Below are positions 10,475 to 22,071 of a stretch of DNA of 64,000 nt, in pieces. Under the pieces are notes generated by a model. That model made no database searches, had not been told where the DNA came from, and was given only the letters and a program-made list of their open reading frames with translations. Both the position numbers and the translations under genes were made by a program. Origin of the DNA: Calendula officinalis (taxonomy: Eukaryota; Streptophyta; Magnoliopsida; Asterales; Asteraceae); NCBI GenBank assembly GCA_963853835.1, contig OY970822.1:47456404-47520403 (forward strand), in the 5' to 3' direction. Within the stretch, counting starts at the first letter, position 1; every line of letters starts with the position of its first letter.

Positions 10475-11712
10475 TTAGAGAGAAGAGAAGTACACATTAA
10501 TACGATCAGCAACCTCAACATTTTCTCTCGCCATAAAGCATAATTTGGTTGAATGTTCTTCATCTTTAGGTTCAGAATCTTCCATCCAACTAAGGTCTTC
10601 AGCTAACAACACTTTTCCAGCCTTTATTTGCTTAGCCATGAGCGTCTTTCGTTTAAAATAATCAGAATCACGGACTTTGGGTTTCATGCAACCACGTGAG
10701 TAATGACCAACAGTACCACAATTGTAACATTTTTTCGTTGGATCTAATGGTGCAAGAGTTGGCTTATCAGTTGCGTTGTTTGTTGCTGAAGCAGATGAAG
10801 CAGATTTAAAGTTTGAGGGCGATCTTAAGTTGTTGTTTGTAGGTTTTTTGTAATACTTCTTCTCATAATTTGAAATAAGTGACACATTCGAGTTCTTTTT
10901 GAAAATCATCAGTGGTAGATGTTACAGGTGCTTCAACACTTTCTTTCTTTTTAGTAGCTGTTGCATACTGACGATGTTGTTTTGTGAGTAGTGCAAGAGT
11001 ATCATCAGTCTCTTGTTTAGTTTTCACTATGTTTTTAACCATAGGTTCATTTTGGTGCAAGTATTCATAGAGTTCATGAATATCGATTAGACTGAGATCT
11101 TTGTGTTGCATGGCACTATTCCTAAACATTTCCCACTCTGGTAAAAGACTGTTGATGAATTTGATATTGAGCTCCAAATTTTCTTTTCGCACGTAGTTTT
11201 TGCGAAGTTCATTCATCAATGTACAATATCGATGATATGTATTTTCCAAATCTTCTCCAATTATGGCCTTGAATGATTGATAAGAGTTTAGGGTAGTAAC
11301 CATTTTTACTTTGTTGCCTAACATTGTACCCTCCATTTGCTTTCTGATCTCATCCCACAGCTCTTTACCGGTTTCAAGGCTATCCAAACTGTTAGATGTC
11401 GTTTGGTAAGCCTTGAAGCATAAATGAATACGCTTGTAAATCAGCTTTAGCCCGTCGTGTTTGTTGAGTTGTATATTTATCAGGAGTAAGACAACGTTTA
11501 CCACTGATAACTGCAGGAACAACATCCGGATCAGCAAGAACATCTTCATAAAATGCTGCATTCCCATGCTCGAGAGATTCAAGAATTTCCGTAGATAGCT
11601 CCTGTTTCTTGATAAAGTGGAGAAATCGTTTCTTCCACTTAGGATACTCTCCTCGATATAACACGGGTGGTTTAAGATCAGATCCGATCGAAAGTGCGTC
11701 TTTTGAAGTCAT
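10475..11712 (-). pseudogene. Copia 2 gag, frameshifted
   Basis: Begins with ATG at 11712 (MTSKDALSIGSDLKPPVLYR, then YPKWKKRFLHFI). It stops after 106 codons, but homology-like sequence continues in another frame (TGKELWDEIRKQMEG, then NELRKNYVRKENLELNIKFI) to about 10880. It continues in a third frame with the CCHC knuckle CYNCGTVGHYSRGC near 10727. This is the UBN2/copia gag pattern. At least two frameshifts disable it. Confidence 0.8.
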
Positions 11713-11762
11713 TTTAAAATGATTTTAAAATGAAAAAGGAATAAACTTCTCATGTTTTGATT

Positions 11763-12260
11763 TTAAAAGAAAAATTTACAATTTTCAGGCCGAACTTTGA
11801 TTGGGCCGAAGAAGTGTTTGGGCCGAGCTTTGATTGGGACAAGCTTTGATTGGGCCGAAGATGAGTTCAGGCCGAGCTTTGAGTGGACCAAAGATGAATT
11901 CGAGCCGAGTTTTGAATGGACCTTAGACGTGTTCGGGCCGAGCTTTGAGTGGACCGAAGAACTTTGTGAGCCGAAGATTATGGTTTTCGGGTAATTGGGC
12001 CGAGCTTTATGGTATTCGGGCCGAACAAATTGAGACTGAACAGATTGGGCCGAAGACTGGTGTCGAACAGATTGGTGCCGAACACTGGAAGCCAAAGAAT
12101 GTTCAGGCCGAACTTGATTGGGCCGAAGACTAGAAGCCAAAGATTGTTCGGGCCGAACTTGATTGGGCCGAAGACTGGAACTGATCGATCAAATTGAGCC
12201 GTTGGGCCGAAGACTGGAACTGATCGATCAAATTGAGCCGAACAAGCTAGAGCCGAACAC
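11763..12260. repeat. Degenerate GGGCCGAA tandem repeat in copia 2 leader
   Basis: The plus strand repeats a degenerate unit of the form TTTGATTGGGCCGAAGA... many times. Two near-identical adjacent 38-bp copies (12164-12241) contain GACTGGAACTGATCGATCAA. The stretch lies between the PBS and gag. Short frames through it on either strand are low-complexity and not credible proteins. Confidence 0.75.
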
Positions 12261-12706
12261 CAGTCAAGTTCGGGTGTTCTTGATGACGAACACTTGTACG
12301 CAACTTCAAAACTTCACCATTTTGATTCGATTTTGCTCAATTCTCAATCAATTTCAGTGAATCCAATCACAATATGCTCGAAATTCCTTTTCTATCGATC
12401 GAATCTAATAATATTCCTTAATCCATAACAAATCAAATCGAATTTTGCAAATTATAGTCAATATTTTGAGTTTTTCACCTTTTCACAAAAATCACTAAAT
12501 CATGATCAATTGTTGATGGATTTGATTGAAATTTGATTCTATTCTTATTAGTATCACTGTAGAAACATGAATCTTCAATCAAAACATCAATTCAAATAAA
12601 AAAAAATTCATGATTAATTTTACAGAGGCGTACAAACTTTTTTTCTTCAAATTTTCAGATCTGGAACGAATCACCACGAAATTGGATCTGCTCCTTGAAG
12701 GATTGA

Positions 12707-12718
12707 GCTCTGATACCA
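12707..12718 (-). promoter_or_regulatory. Primer binding site of copia element 2
   Basis: The minus strand reads TGGTATCAGAGC, complementary to initiator tRNA-Met, at the inner edge of the LTR. Confidence 0.9.
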
Positions 12719-12993
12719 ATTTAGAGAGCTAATGAGATCGAAATGAGCTTAATTCATGGTGATTTGGTGAAGATTGAAGAATCAAAGTGTGTTTTAGTGT
12801 GTGTGAAAATGTGTGTTCTTGAGAGAGAATGAAGATGGAGGGAAAGATGCTTTCAAAGTGTAATTCAATAAAGTGGTAAAAGCATTCATAATTAGTCATC
12901 ACAAGGGCTTATATACCCTAACCTCTAAACACAATTAAGCCAATCTAATTATGCCTAAACACATAACTAAAGCTTAAAACTTTAATCCTAACA
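12719..12993 (-). repeat. 5' LTR of copia element 2
   Basis: About 275 bp. On the minus strand it starts TGTTAGGATTAAAG at 12993 and contains the TATA box GTATATAAGCCC near 12915. The inner border next to the PBS reads CTCTCTAAAT and lacks a clean CA, so that edge is uncertain by a few bases. The other LTR is not in the window. Confidence 0.68.
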
Positions 12994-13368
12994 GCCTTCC
13001 CTTGAACCCTCTACCTATAGGGAATAAACCTCATGTCTAAGACGGGACTTGAAATCATGACCTATAAGTCATGGACAACATTTTATTTTATTTTACCAAT
13101 ACCACTAGTCTAGAAGCACATTTGCATTAAGGTTTATTGCTAGGTATTTATTGGGTTGTTTTTATAATGATGAGCTTATTTACAGGCTTTTTTTTTATTT
13201 TTAAAAGCTTATTTATATTTGACCTATTTGTGTGAGCATATTAGCATAATGATCATAGATGATAGATTTGTAGTTATGGTCTATTATGCTTTTGTCTTTT
13301 AAATTAACATTATGCTTAAAACTTTTATGTATTTAAACTTTACAACTAGTAAGGTTTAAGTTATACAA

Positions 13369-13371
<3 letters not shown>
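12994..13371. other. Intergenic, no gene seen
   Basis: AT-rich sequence between copia 2 and the TA microsatellite. I see no ORF of note, no RNA gene and no repeat structure. Confidence 0.6.

Positions 13372-13446
<75 letters not shown>
13372..13446. repeat. (TA)n microsatellite, left flank of foldback element
   Basis: About 37 TA dinucleotides. A second TA run at 22539-22595 flanks the other end of the foldback element, which suggests the element inserted into one TA microsatellite. Confidence 0.95.
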
Positions 13447-13449
<3 letters not shown>

Positions 13450-13587
13450 GAGGGTTCCATTGAGAATTGATATATTAGGTGAGAATGTGAGAATTAGGCA
13501 AAAAGACGCGCGGTGGCATTTTTGTAATTAAGTCCAACTTTTCTGTCCCACACGCGGTGGCATTTTTGTAATTACGTCAAACTTTTC

Positions 13588-14165
13588 TTTAATCATCGAT
13601 GATTAAACTGGGTATAGTGTTTTAATCATCAATTATTAAACTATTGAGATTGTTTTTAATCATCGATGATTAATCTTGACTATATGTTTAATCATCGATG
13701 ATTAAACTTGAGTTTGTGTTTAATCATCGATGATTGAACTAGTCTGAATTTTTTATAAAATGCTCTTTTACTACTAATGATTAATTTTTAACATTTTTTT
13801 TAATCATCAATTATTAAACAGTTTAATCATCGATGATTAACCTTGTCTCCGTTTTTTAGATTCTTAATTCTCTATAACATGCTGTTTAATCATCGATGAT
13901 TAATCTTGACTATATGTTTAATCATCGATGATTAAACTTGAGTTTGAGTTTAATCATCGATGATTAAACTGAGTGTAGTGTTTAATCATCGATGATTAAA
14001 CTTTATCTGTGTAATAATCATAAGATGCTCTTTTAATCATCGATGATTAAACTTGATTATATGTTTAATCATCGATGATTAAACTTGAGTTTGGGTTTAA
14101 TCATCGATGATTAAACTGAGTGTAGTGTTTAATCATCGATGATTAAACTTGACTATATGTTTAAT
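13588..14165. repeat. Left array of TTTAATCATCGATGATTAAA palindromes
   Basis: Fifteen full-length copies by my count: starts 13588, 13621, 13655, 13687, 13719, 13799, 13822, 13885, 13917, 13949, 13981, 14032, 14064, 14096 and 14128. A sixteenth is cut at 14165 by element A. Most are perfect 20-bp palindromes centred on ATCGAT. Spacers of mostly 12-13 bp recur in a few types (CTTGAGTTTG, CTGAGTGTAGTG, CTTGACTATATG). Confidence 0.92.
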
Positions 14166-16358
14166 TGTAACGACCCGAAATTTGTAGACAAATAATTTTA
14201 TAAAAATATGATAAATAAAGATAAATCGTTTAAAGAACGTAGGAATTGGTTTCGTGTCGTTTGGAGACCGTACGAGTAAGTTATGGGCAAAACCGGGTCG
14301 GGGCAAAGATGAAAAAGTGCAGCCCTGCTGCCTTAGAAAGTTCGCGACGCGAACTTGTGGTAACGATCGGGGTGTCGGGCCAGGGAGTTTGGCTATGAGG
14401 CGTGATGTAGTTCGCGATGGGTTAACGATCGCTAAGTTTGCGTTCGAGGTTTGGAGTTAGCGACGCGAACTTAGTTCGCGCCGTGAACTCTGGTCGACAA
14501 CATTAAGTCGGGAAAAGCTAGGGTTTTCACCCATTTTCCACCATTTTCGAGATGCAGCCGATTGGAGGGTTCTTGGGGGCGATTTTGGGTGTTCTTGGGC
14601 ATAGACCACCACCATTCTTGGAGATCTTCAATCCTTGTTAAAGATCTAAGGTATTTTCATCTCCTAGCTAGTTTGTAAACAAGATTTGGGGGAAATGATG
14701 ATTTTGAATGTGTTGGATTGGAATCTTGTTAAAGACGACTATTGAGGGTGTAAAACACCCATAGGAAGTATGTAGACCATAGGTCTATGGTTAAGTTATA
14801 TCTTGAAAGTAGTTTCATGAACTAGGGTTTATGGACCTCCACCAAGTTGGTGAACTTGGTGGTTGGGGTTGATTATGTTAATGTTAAATGATGTCTAGTT
14901 ATGGATGATAACTAGAATTGTGATGATTATATTAATAGGTTGCGAGAACCTAAAAGTTGAAGATGTTCCAAAGGCGGAAAGCAAGGATTCGTGTTGATAG
15001 ACACGATGTGGATATAGCTATTGCTAAGGTGAGTACATGAGAATTTTAAACTGGGTACATAGCAAATAGTTTTGATGAAATATATGATAAATTATGGGTC
15101 TTTATTAATAAATATGTTGATAAAGATAGTGACTGAAAATGTATGTAAGTATGTAGAATGTGATACTAGAATATGTCTAGTATGATAGATGAATTTGAAG
15201 TAAAACATAACAAATTAAAGTAATTATGGAATCTATGTTAATGAACCATAATAAAGGAGTAATTGATTAAAAGAATGTATACGGAGCCTTTATTAATAAA
15301 TATGTATTAGTAAAGCAAATGGGGAATGATTTTATAGTAATGAGTACCTATTGGTAAGATATACTAATAAAAGTAAAGAACGAATATATATATGAAAAAG
15401 AACATGATGTGACTAGTAATAATTGTGTATTATAGTCAAGGAAGAGATCAAAGTATTATGATACCGATAAATAAGAAATGTATCTTATGTATAAAGTAAG
15501 TATGGACTTCATAGGGTTCATAGATGTAGAAGTAATTGTGGTTGCTTATGATCGGGTCCATGGGACCATACAGGTACGTTCACACTGTGATGAACTAATT
15601 ATATGTCGTCATTATTAGATGACTAACTTGTTTGATGTTGGATGTGATAGCCGAAGGCTTTGACTGGCATAACTGTTAGGTTATGATAAGAGATAGATGG
15701 TGGTGACGCGGGGGATCCTCGGTCACTGGACGGTGGTATATATGTTTATACACCGAGTGTATATATGTTTATACACTAAGCACACGGGTGCTTCTAGTAC
15801 GCATATGTTTGGTACTAGGTATGTTAGGTTCTAATACATATATGTTTATGTATTAGATATGTTTGTGCTTCTAGTACATATATGTTTATGTACTAGATAT
15901 GATTGTGCTTCTGGTACCTATATGTTTAGGTACTAGATATGTTTGCAAGGGAAGCAAGATCGATAGGGTCGCAATATGGCGACTAGACGGTATTGACGTA
16001 GTATATATATATGTTTATATGCTTATGAAATTGTTATTATTATTATCGGGTCTAAACCCATGTATCTCACGAGACTATTTTGTCTCACGTACTACGTTTG
16101 TTTTGTGGCTATGTACTCAGGTACAGGTTTGAAGTGATAGAAGGTTGCACTAGAAGTGGCCTAGAGATGTTTAGCTCGGGAGCTAATAGGTAGATCCCGT
16201 TGCCTATGGTTTTGATATACTTGGTGACACCGTATTTTTGTAAACTCTGATATAAGTTTTAAAGTTTTTGTTAAACTGTATTTTGGGACAATATGTCAGA
16301 TATTGGGAAAATGTATTTTAAATGATTTAAACGATGTTTTAAAAATACGGGTGTTACA
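14166..16358 (+). repeat. 5' LTR of element A
   Basis: 2193 bp, TG...CA. Contains palindromes AGTTCGCGACGCGAACT (14339-14355) and AGTTCGCGCCGTGAACT (14473-14489), and an array of ATATGTTT-loop hairpins at 15733-16045. Small ORFs inside (for example 14254-14460) recur in both LTRs and are not credible genes. Confidence 0.95.
15733..16045 (+). repeat. ATATGTTT-loop hairpin array in LTR A
   Basis: Seven successive inverted repeats share the loop ATATGTTT while the arms differ. Arms include AGTGTAT/ATACACT, CTAGTAC/GTACTAG, CTAATACAT/ATGTATTAG, CTAGTACAT/ATGTACTAG and CTGGTACCT/AGGTACTAG (one G-T). The array recurs in the 3' LTR (about 21446-21750) and in reverse complement in element B's LTRs. 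Confidence 0.88.
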
Positions 16359-16361
16359 ACT

Positions 16362-16373
16362 TGGTATCAGAGC
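16362..16373 (+). promoter_or_regulatory. Primer binding site of element A
   Basis: TGGTATCAGAGC, complementary to initiator tRNA-Met, three bases inside the 5' LTR. Confidence 0.94.
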
Positions 16374-19300
16374 TATAGTTTAAGTGAATTAGGTTGGATG
16401 TCCATCCTAGTCTTAGACTGTAGCAATAGGAATGTAAGATTCCTTGAGATCGATAGGTTGACCTTGAGACTTTATGTTAAGTTTAGGGTTGAACCTAGGG
16501 GACCTATAGAAGTTGTTATGAATTATGAAATGTGAGTCTTTTGAGACCGTAGGGCATTGGTATGATAGGGTCGGCCCCTATGAGAAATGCCATGTTTTGA
16601 TCTAATTGTGTTGTTTTCGATGGTCGAGTTGACCGTTTGAATCTTGTCTGTTGGATACGATAGTATGGCGAAAGAATGAATGAGAAAAGTGAATGAGCTC
16701 CACTAAATTGGGAAGCGTTATGAATGAGAATGTGAACCAGACGTTTAATAACCGTATGAATGAGGGTAGGCGGAATGATTCCAATACCCGTACGAAGGAA
16801 GAGTCATCGAATGGCGAAGTCCGTAGTGGAAGTTACCTACATAAAAAAAAGGGGTAGCAAGACCTAATCGGAAGAAATTGAAGAATATTGTATAGGGTCT
16901 TCATAGCGTGTAAAACCTATGTGTAATTCGGAAGTTTTGAGCCGAAGGTCACGTTGTGGTGGATTCGGTAGATTTAGCAAGTGCTAGAGAGTAGCAAATG
17001 AAGGAAGAACGATATGGCGACATTGACGTCACCATTATTGAAGGATCAGGTGTTGACACGGTGGAATGTGTTGTATGAAACTTTGTGAAGGAGAGCACGG
17101 TACAAGATGTTGTGAAATGAACTCACGGGTGAGTTGAAATAGGGAATTGACCCAGAAGGGCCACCTCGGAGATCTTGGGTAAAAATGAATGATTTGAGAT
17201 TATGACTTAATTGTTTGATTGTTGCACGAATTGGTGCCTATAGAAATTGTAGATAAGTTGTATGATGTGGAGATTTAATTTCGGGAATAGTCTTCCCGGT
17301 TAGTATGTGAATAGAAATCATGAATTGGAAATGATTATGGGCCGGTGTGTCGCATGTAGTAAAGATATATGGGTTGATGCTACTATGTAGTGTCAAAGGG
17401 GGAACCATGAGAATGGTAGATGTTGTCAACAAAAGAATGATAGTATAATGAAGTACTAAGTCTTGGTAAGAATTGTTAGTTGGATGGGAATTATAGAAAT
17501 AGAAACTTTGGAAATGGGACTTTGATATTCGGCAGGAATCCAGATACGCAATGTAATGTTATTATACGTGAACGGTAAAGGAAAGAATGACTAAGGTATA
17601 GTGATGCCTTAGAATTTATAAATGGAAACTATGTGGAAAAGAATAAATGTCGGGAACGACGAAGATTAATCGTTGGAATCAATTGAGTAAAAGTTGGCGC
17701 GTAGCCATAGCAAGTTATGTGACAGGATTGGTGGATTCGACAATCTAGGGTGAGAAGAAGATTGTCGGTAAAAGTGTCATAGCAATAGCGTGATAATGTA
17801 TGACGTAGTGTGGTTTAAAACTGCGATGGGGAAAGGAATAGTCCTAAGTCCCACGATGTATGAAAGTAGAAAATCGAGTGTCGGGCCATTGGGTGCTAAG
17901 TCATGGGTTGCAAGTGTAGACCGGAGTCGGTTGGTTGACTCAAAGATGACCGGGATGACCGGCGAGTTGGTTAATTGAATGGAGTGATAGATACGCCCGT
18001 AGTGACAAAAGATTTGGAAATGTGGTAATAAGGAAATGAACCGATTAATGGTGGTTAATGTGTAAGTGAAACGAGATTTTACTAGTTATCCGCGGGATTC
18101 AATGCATGTGCATTATGTGATGGCCTTCAAAGGCATATGACGATGAAAAGGTAGTGTCATGTGGATCGTGTTGAGTAATATGTCAAATGAGAAACATGTT
18201 AGATATGAAAGAAAACGATAATGTGATATGATGTGAATGGTGCTAGAATGCATGATGAATAATTGGGCGATTGAATGAGTGAGAAGGTAGCAAAGCTACG
18301 TGATGTAAAGAGATGTATAGATGGTATTGGTGTGACATATACATATGTTTGTATATGTGCACAATAGAGATGTATAGATGGTATTGGTGTGACATATACA
18401 TATGTTTGTATATGTGCACAATAGAGATGTATAGATGGTATTGGTGTGACATATACATATGTTTGTATATGTGCACAATAGAGATGTATAGATGGTATTG
18501 GTGTGACATATACATATGTTTGTATATGTGCACAATAGAGATGTATAGATGGTATTGGTGACATATACATATGTTTGTATATGTGCACAATAAATGTGTT
18601 TAGATTGAATTGGCGTGATATATGTATGCATATGTTTATGTGTTTATATGATGAATGTAGAACCATGTGGTTAATGAGTATTGCTATTATGTTATGGTAA
18701 ATGAGAATTTGGTTTGAAATGCGGGTTGCATTTAGGACATGCATGTGTAGGAGATGCCTACGATTCATAGAATAGGAGGAAAGAGAAACTCCTAGCGGGC
18801 AAATCAACATTTGGTAACCAAAGTATGGTAAACTTGTATGAAATAGTGGAATATGTTGCGATAGGAGAACTAAATTCCGGTGATTGAGAACAAGAGTTAT
18901 GAAATTGATTGATGTGATGCAAAGATGGTTGAAAGAAAACTAAGTGATGGTGTGAATGACCAAATGTTGGTCAAGAATCGGTAAAGGTCGATGTGACTAT
19001 ATGTGAATGTACGACTCTCGGATAATTGGGGAGAAATTGAAAGTGTGGAAAAAACGGGGACAATTGTTAAGGGGACAATAATGAGTAGAACCGGAAGTGA
19101 TATATTAGTGATGGTGCCCCGTGAGTATGAAATTGGTTAGTTTGAAAGGGTACGGTTGACTTCACGTAAAAGTCAAGGTTGACCAATTTGTGATTGGTTG
19201 ACTTAGTCAAAGATGGACTTTGACTCTCGTTATGAACGATTAGTGAATATTGAGAGCATCATATGTCGATGGTATATGCGTGAAAAAAGTTAATGGAATA

Positions 19301-19878
19301 ATTAAAAGAGTTATAGTCGGATTGTGCGACTTTGACCCGTTGGGTGTTTAGGGTTGAACTTGGGAACCGATTATACGAATATTGATAAGATCATGAAGTT
19401 AAAAACGATAGTAAAGGAATGGACGATTAATGAAACCTTTAATGAGAAGGGAAAATGTTAAAGTATAGTTGACTTTGTGCTTAAGTCAAAGGGTAGACAA
19501 TGTGGGGATATACCAATGTCGGGATATATCGGCTTGGTCAAAGCTAGAGTTTGACATTTGTTTTAATCAACTAGTTAATGGTATGATTGTGTCATACCAT
19601 TGTTATGAGAATGAAAGGATCGGCCGAGAGAGCGACGGTGTTATGGTCAAATTGTGATATTTTGACCCGTTTAAGTATTATGAGTTTTTGATTTGGGTCT
19701 TGACCGTTCGGACTTAACGGAGTTAAGTGAATATGTAGATACGTAATGTTAACGGAACCGGAATGAGAAAAGTTTGAAGGTAATAACCACAATAGAATGA
19801 GAACGGAATGTTCGGTCGAGTGTGGATTGAGAGTTTCTAGTGATTCCGAGGACGAAATCCTTTTAAGGGGTGGATAGT
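16374..19878 (+). other. Non-coding interior of element A
   Basis: No frame longer than about 60 codons resembles a known protein. The first 230 bp or so match the 5' leader of element B. About 16600-17215 matches neither B's gag nor anything I recognise. From about 17215 to 19878 the sequence matches B's interior (34750-32214 reversed), starting at the last codons of B's protease frame. The interior ends with a polypurine tract (AAGGGG within TTTTAAGGGGTGGATAG) just before the 3' LTR. Confidence 0.75.
18311..18594. repeat. 57-bp tandem repeat, five copies
   Basis: Units start at 18311, 18368, 18425, 18482 and 18539. The last has a small deletion (GGTGACAT instead of GGTGTGACAT). Each unit contains a hairpin with arms ACATATAC/GTATATGT and loop ATATGTTT, the loop of the LTR hairpins. 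Because 57 is a multiple of three, long repetitive frames run through on both strands; they are by-products. Element B has about three diverged copies at 33540-33700. Confidence 0.93.
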
Positions 19879-22071
19879 TGTAACGACCCGGATTTTGTAG
19901 ACAAATAATTTTATAAAAATATGATAAATAAGGATAAATCGTTTAAAGAACGTAGGAATTGGTTTCGTGTCGTTTGGAGACCGTACGAGTAAGTTATGGG
20001 CGAAACAGGGTCGGGGCAAAGATGAAAAAGTGCAGCCATGCTGCCTTAGAAAGTTCGCGACGCGAACTTGTGGTAACGATCGGGAAGTCGGGCCACGGAG
20101 TTTGGCTATGAGGCGTGATGTAGTTCGCGATGGGTTAACGATCGCTAAGTTTGCGTTCGAGGTTTGGAGTTAGCGACGCGAACTTAGTTCGCGCCGTGAA
20201 CTCTGGTCGACAGCATTAAGTCGGGAAAAGCTAGGGTTTTCACCCATTTTCCACCATTTTCGAGATGCAGCCGATTGGAGGGTTCTTGTGGGCGATTTTG
20301 GGTGTTCTTGGGCATAGACCACCACCATTCTTAGAGATCTTCAATCCTTGTTAAAGATCTAAGGTATTTTCATCTCCTAGCTAGTTTGTAAACAAGATTT
20401 GGGGGAAATGATGATTTTGAATGTGTTGGATTGGAATCTTGTTAAAGACGAGTATTGATGGTGTAAAACACCCATAGGAAGTATGTAGACCATGGATCTA
20501 TGGTTAAGTTATATCTTGAAAGTAGTTTCATGAACTAGGGTTTATGGACCTCCACCAAGTTGGTGAACTTGGTGGTTGGGGTTGATTATGTTAATGTTAA
20601 ATGATGTCTAGTTATGGATGATAACTAGAATTGTGATGATTATGTTAATAGGTTGCGAGAACCTAAAAGTTGAAGATGTTCCAAAGGCGGAAAGCAAGGA
20701 TTCGTGTTGATAGACACGATGTGGATATAGCTATTGCTAAGGTGAGTACATGAGAATTTTAAACTGGGTACATAGCAAATAGTTTTGATGAAATATATGA
20801 TAAATTATGGGTCTTTATTAATAAATATGTTGATAAAGATAGTGACTGAAAATGTATGTAAGTATGTAGAATGTGATACTAGAATATGTCTAGTATGATT
20901 GATGAATTTGAAGTAAAACATGACAAATTAAAGTAATTATGGAATCTATGTTAATGAACCATAATAAAGGAGTAATTGATTAAAAGAATGTATACGGAGC
21001 CTTTATTAATAAATATGTATTAGTAAAGCAAATGGGGAATGATTTTATAGTAATGAGTACATATTGGTAAGATATACTAATAAAAGTAAAGAACGAATAT
21101 ATATATGAAAAAGAACATGACGTGACTATTAATAATTGTGTATTATAGTCAAGGAAGAGATCAAAGTATTATGATATCGATAAATAAGAAATGTATCTTA
21201 TGTATAAAGTAAGTATGGACTTCATAGGGTTCATAGATGTAGAAGTAATTGTGGTTGCTTATGATCGGGTCCATGGGACCATAGAGGTACGTTCACACTG
21301 TGATGAACTAATTATATGTCGTCATTATTAGATGACTAACTTGTTTGATGTTGGATGTGATAGCCGAAGGCTTTGACTGACATAACTGTTAGGTTATGAT
21401 AAGAGATAAATGGTGGTGACGCGGGGGATCCCCGGTCACTGGACGGTGGTATATATGTTTATACACCGAGTGTATATATGTTTATACACTAAGCACATGG
21501 GTGCTTCTAGTACGCATATGTTTGGTACTAGGTATGTTAGGTTCTAATACATATATGTTTATGTATTAGATATGTTTGTGCTTCTAGTACATATATGTTT
21601 ATGTACTAGATATGATTGTGCTTCTGGTACCTATATGTTTAGGTACTAGATATGTTTGCTAGGGAAACAAGATCGATAGGGTCGCAATATGGCGACTAGA
21701 CGGTATTGATGTAGTTTATATATATGTTTATATGCTTATGAAATTGTTATTATTATTATCGGGTCTAAACCCATGTATCTCACGAGACTATTTTGTCTCA
21801 CGTACTACGTTTGTTTTGTGGCTATGTACTCAGGTACAGGTTTGAAGTGACAGAAGGTTGCACTAGAAGTGGCCTAGAGATGTTTAGCTCGGGAGCTAAT
21901 AGGTAGATCCCGTTGCCTATGGTTTTGATATACTTGGTGACACCGTATTTTTGTAAACTCTGATATAAGTTTTAAAGTTTTTGTTAAACTGTATTTTGGG
22001 ACAATATGTCAGATATTGGGAAAATGTATTTTAAATGATTTAAACGATGTTTTAAAAATACGGGTGTTACA
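19879..22071 (+). repeat. 3' LTR of element A
   Basis: 2193 bp, same length as the 5' LTR with scattered substitutions (for example CCCGGATTTTG versus CCCGAAATTTG near the start). Ends GTGTTACA followed by the TTAAT duplication. Confidence 0.95.

Larger units (their letters stand above)
7663..12993 (-). mobile_element. Ty1/copia retrotransposon 2, decayed and truncated by element 1
   Basis: On the minus strand: a short LTR (12993 to about 12719), PBS, a repeat-rich leader, frameshifted gag, a linker region, and pol that ends inside integrase at 7663 where element 1 begins. Reverse transcriptase and RNase H are absent from this window and would lie beyond element 1 if it is simply nested. Several frameshifts make the element non-functional. 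It is a different family from element 1: shorter gag with one knuckle, different LTR and leader. Confidence 0.85.
14166..22071 (+). mobile_element. LTR element A: non-autonomous gypsy-type (LARD-like), young
   Basis: Both LTRs are 2193 bp (14166-16358 and 19879-22071), start TGTAACGACCCG and end GTGTTACA. A perfect TTAAT duplication flanks the element (14161-14165 and 22072-22076). The PBS is TGGTATCAGAGC. The 3.5-kb interior has no gag, protease, RT or integrase. Its 5' leader and its 3' part from about 17215 match element B, including a remnant of the end of B's protease frame, so gag and most of the protease were deleted from the shared ancestor. By eye I count about 30-35 differences between the LTRs, roughly 1.5 percent. 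Gypsy assignment is by relation to element B. Confidence 0.92.

Noticed and set aside
11763..12140. 125-codon frame in the copia 2 leader
   Set aside because: Low-complexity translation of the GGGCCGAA repeat upstream of gag.
13588..14165. Regularly spaced palindromic repeats resembling a CRISPR array
   Set aside because: Plant nuclear context. The spacers are few recurring types, not unique, and the array lies inside a TIR element.
14254..14460. 68-codon frame repeated at 19967-20173
   Set aside because: It is the same stretch of the two LTRs of element A; no relation to a known protein and the equivalent in element B is not open.
18199..18810. 203-codon repetitive minus-strand frame and overlapping repetitive frames on both strands
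   Set aside because: Produced by a 57-bp tandem repeat, which is a multiple of three, in non-coding retroelement DNA.
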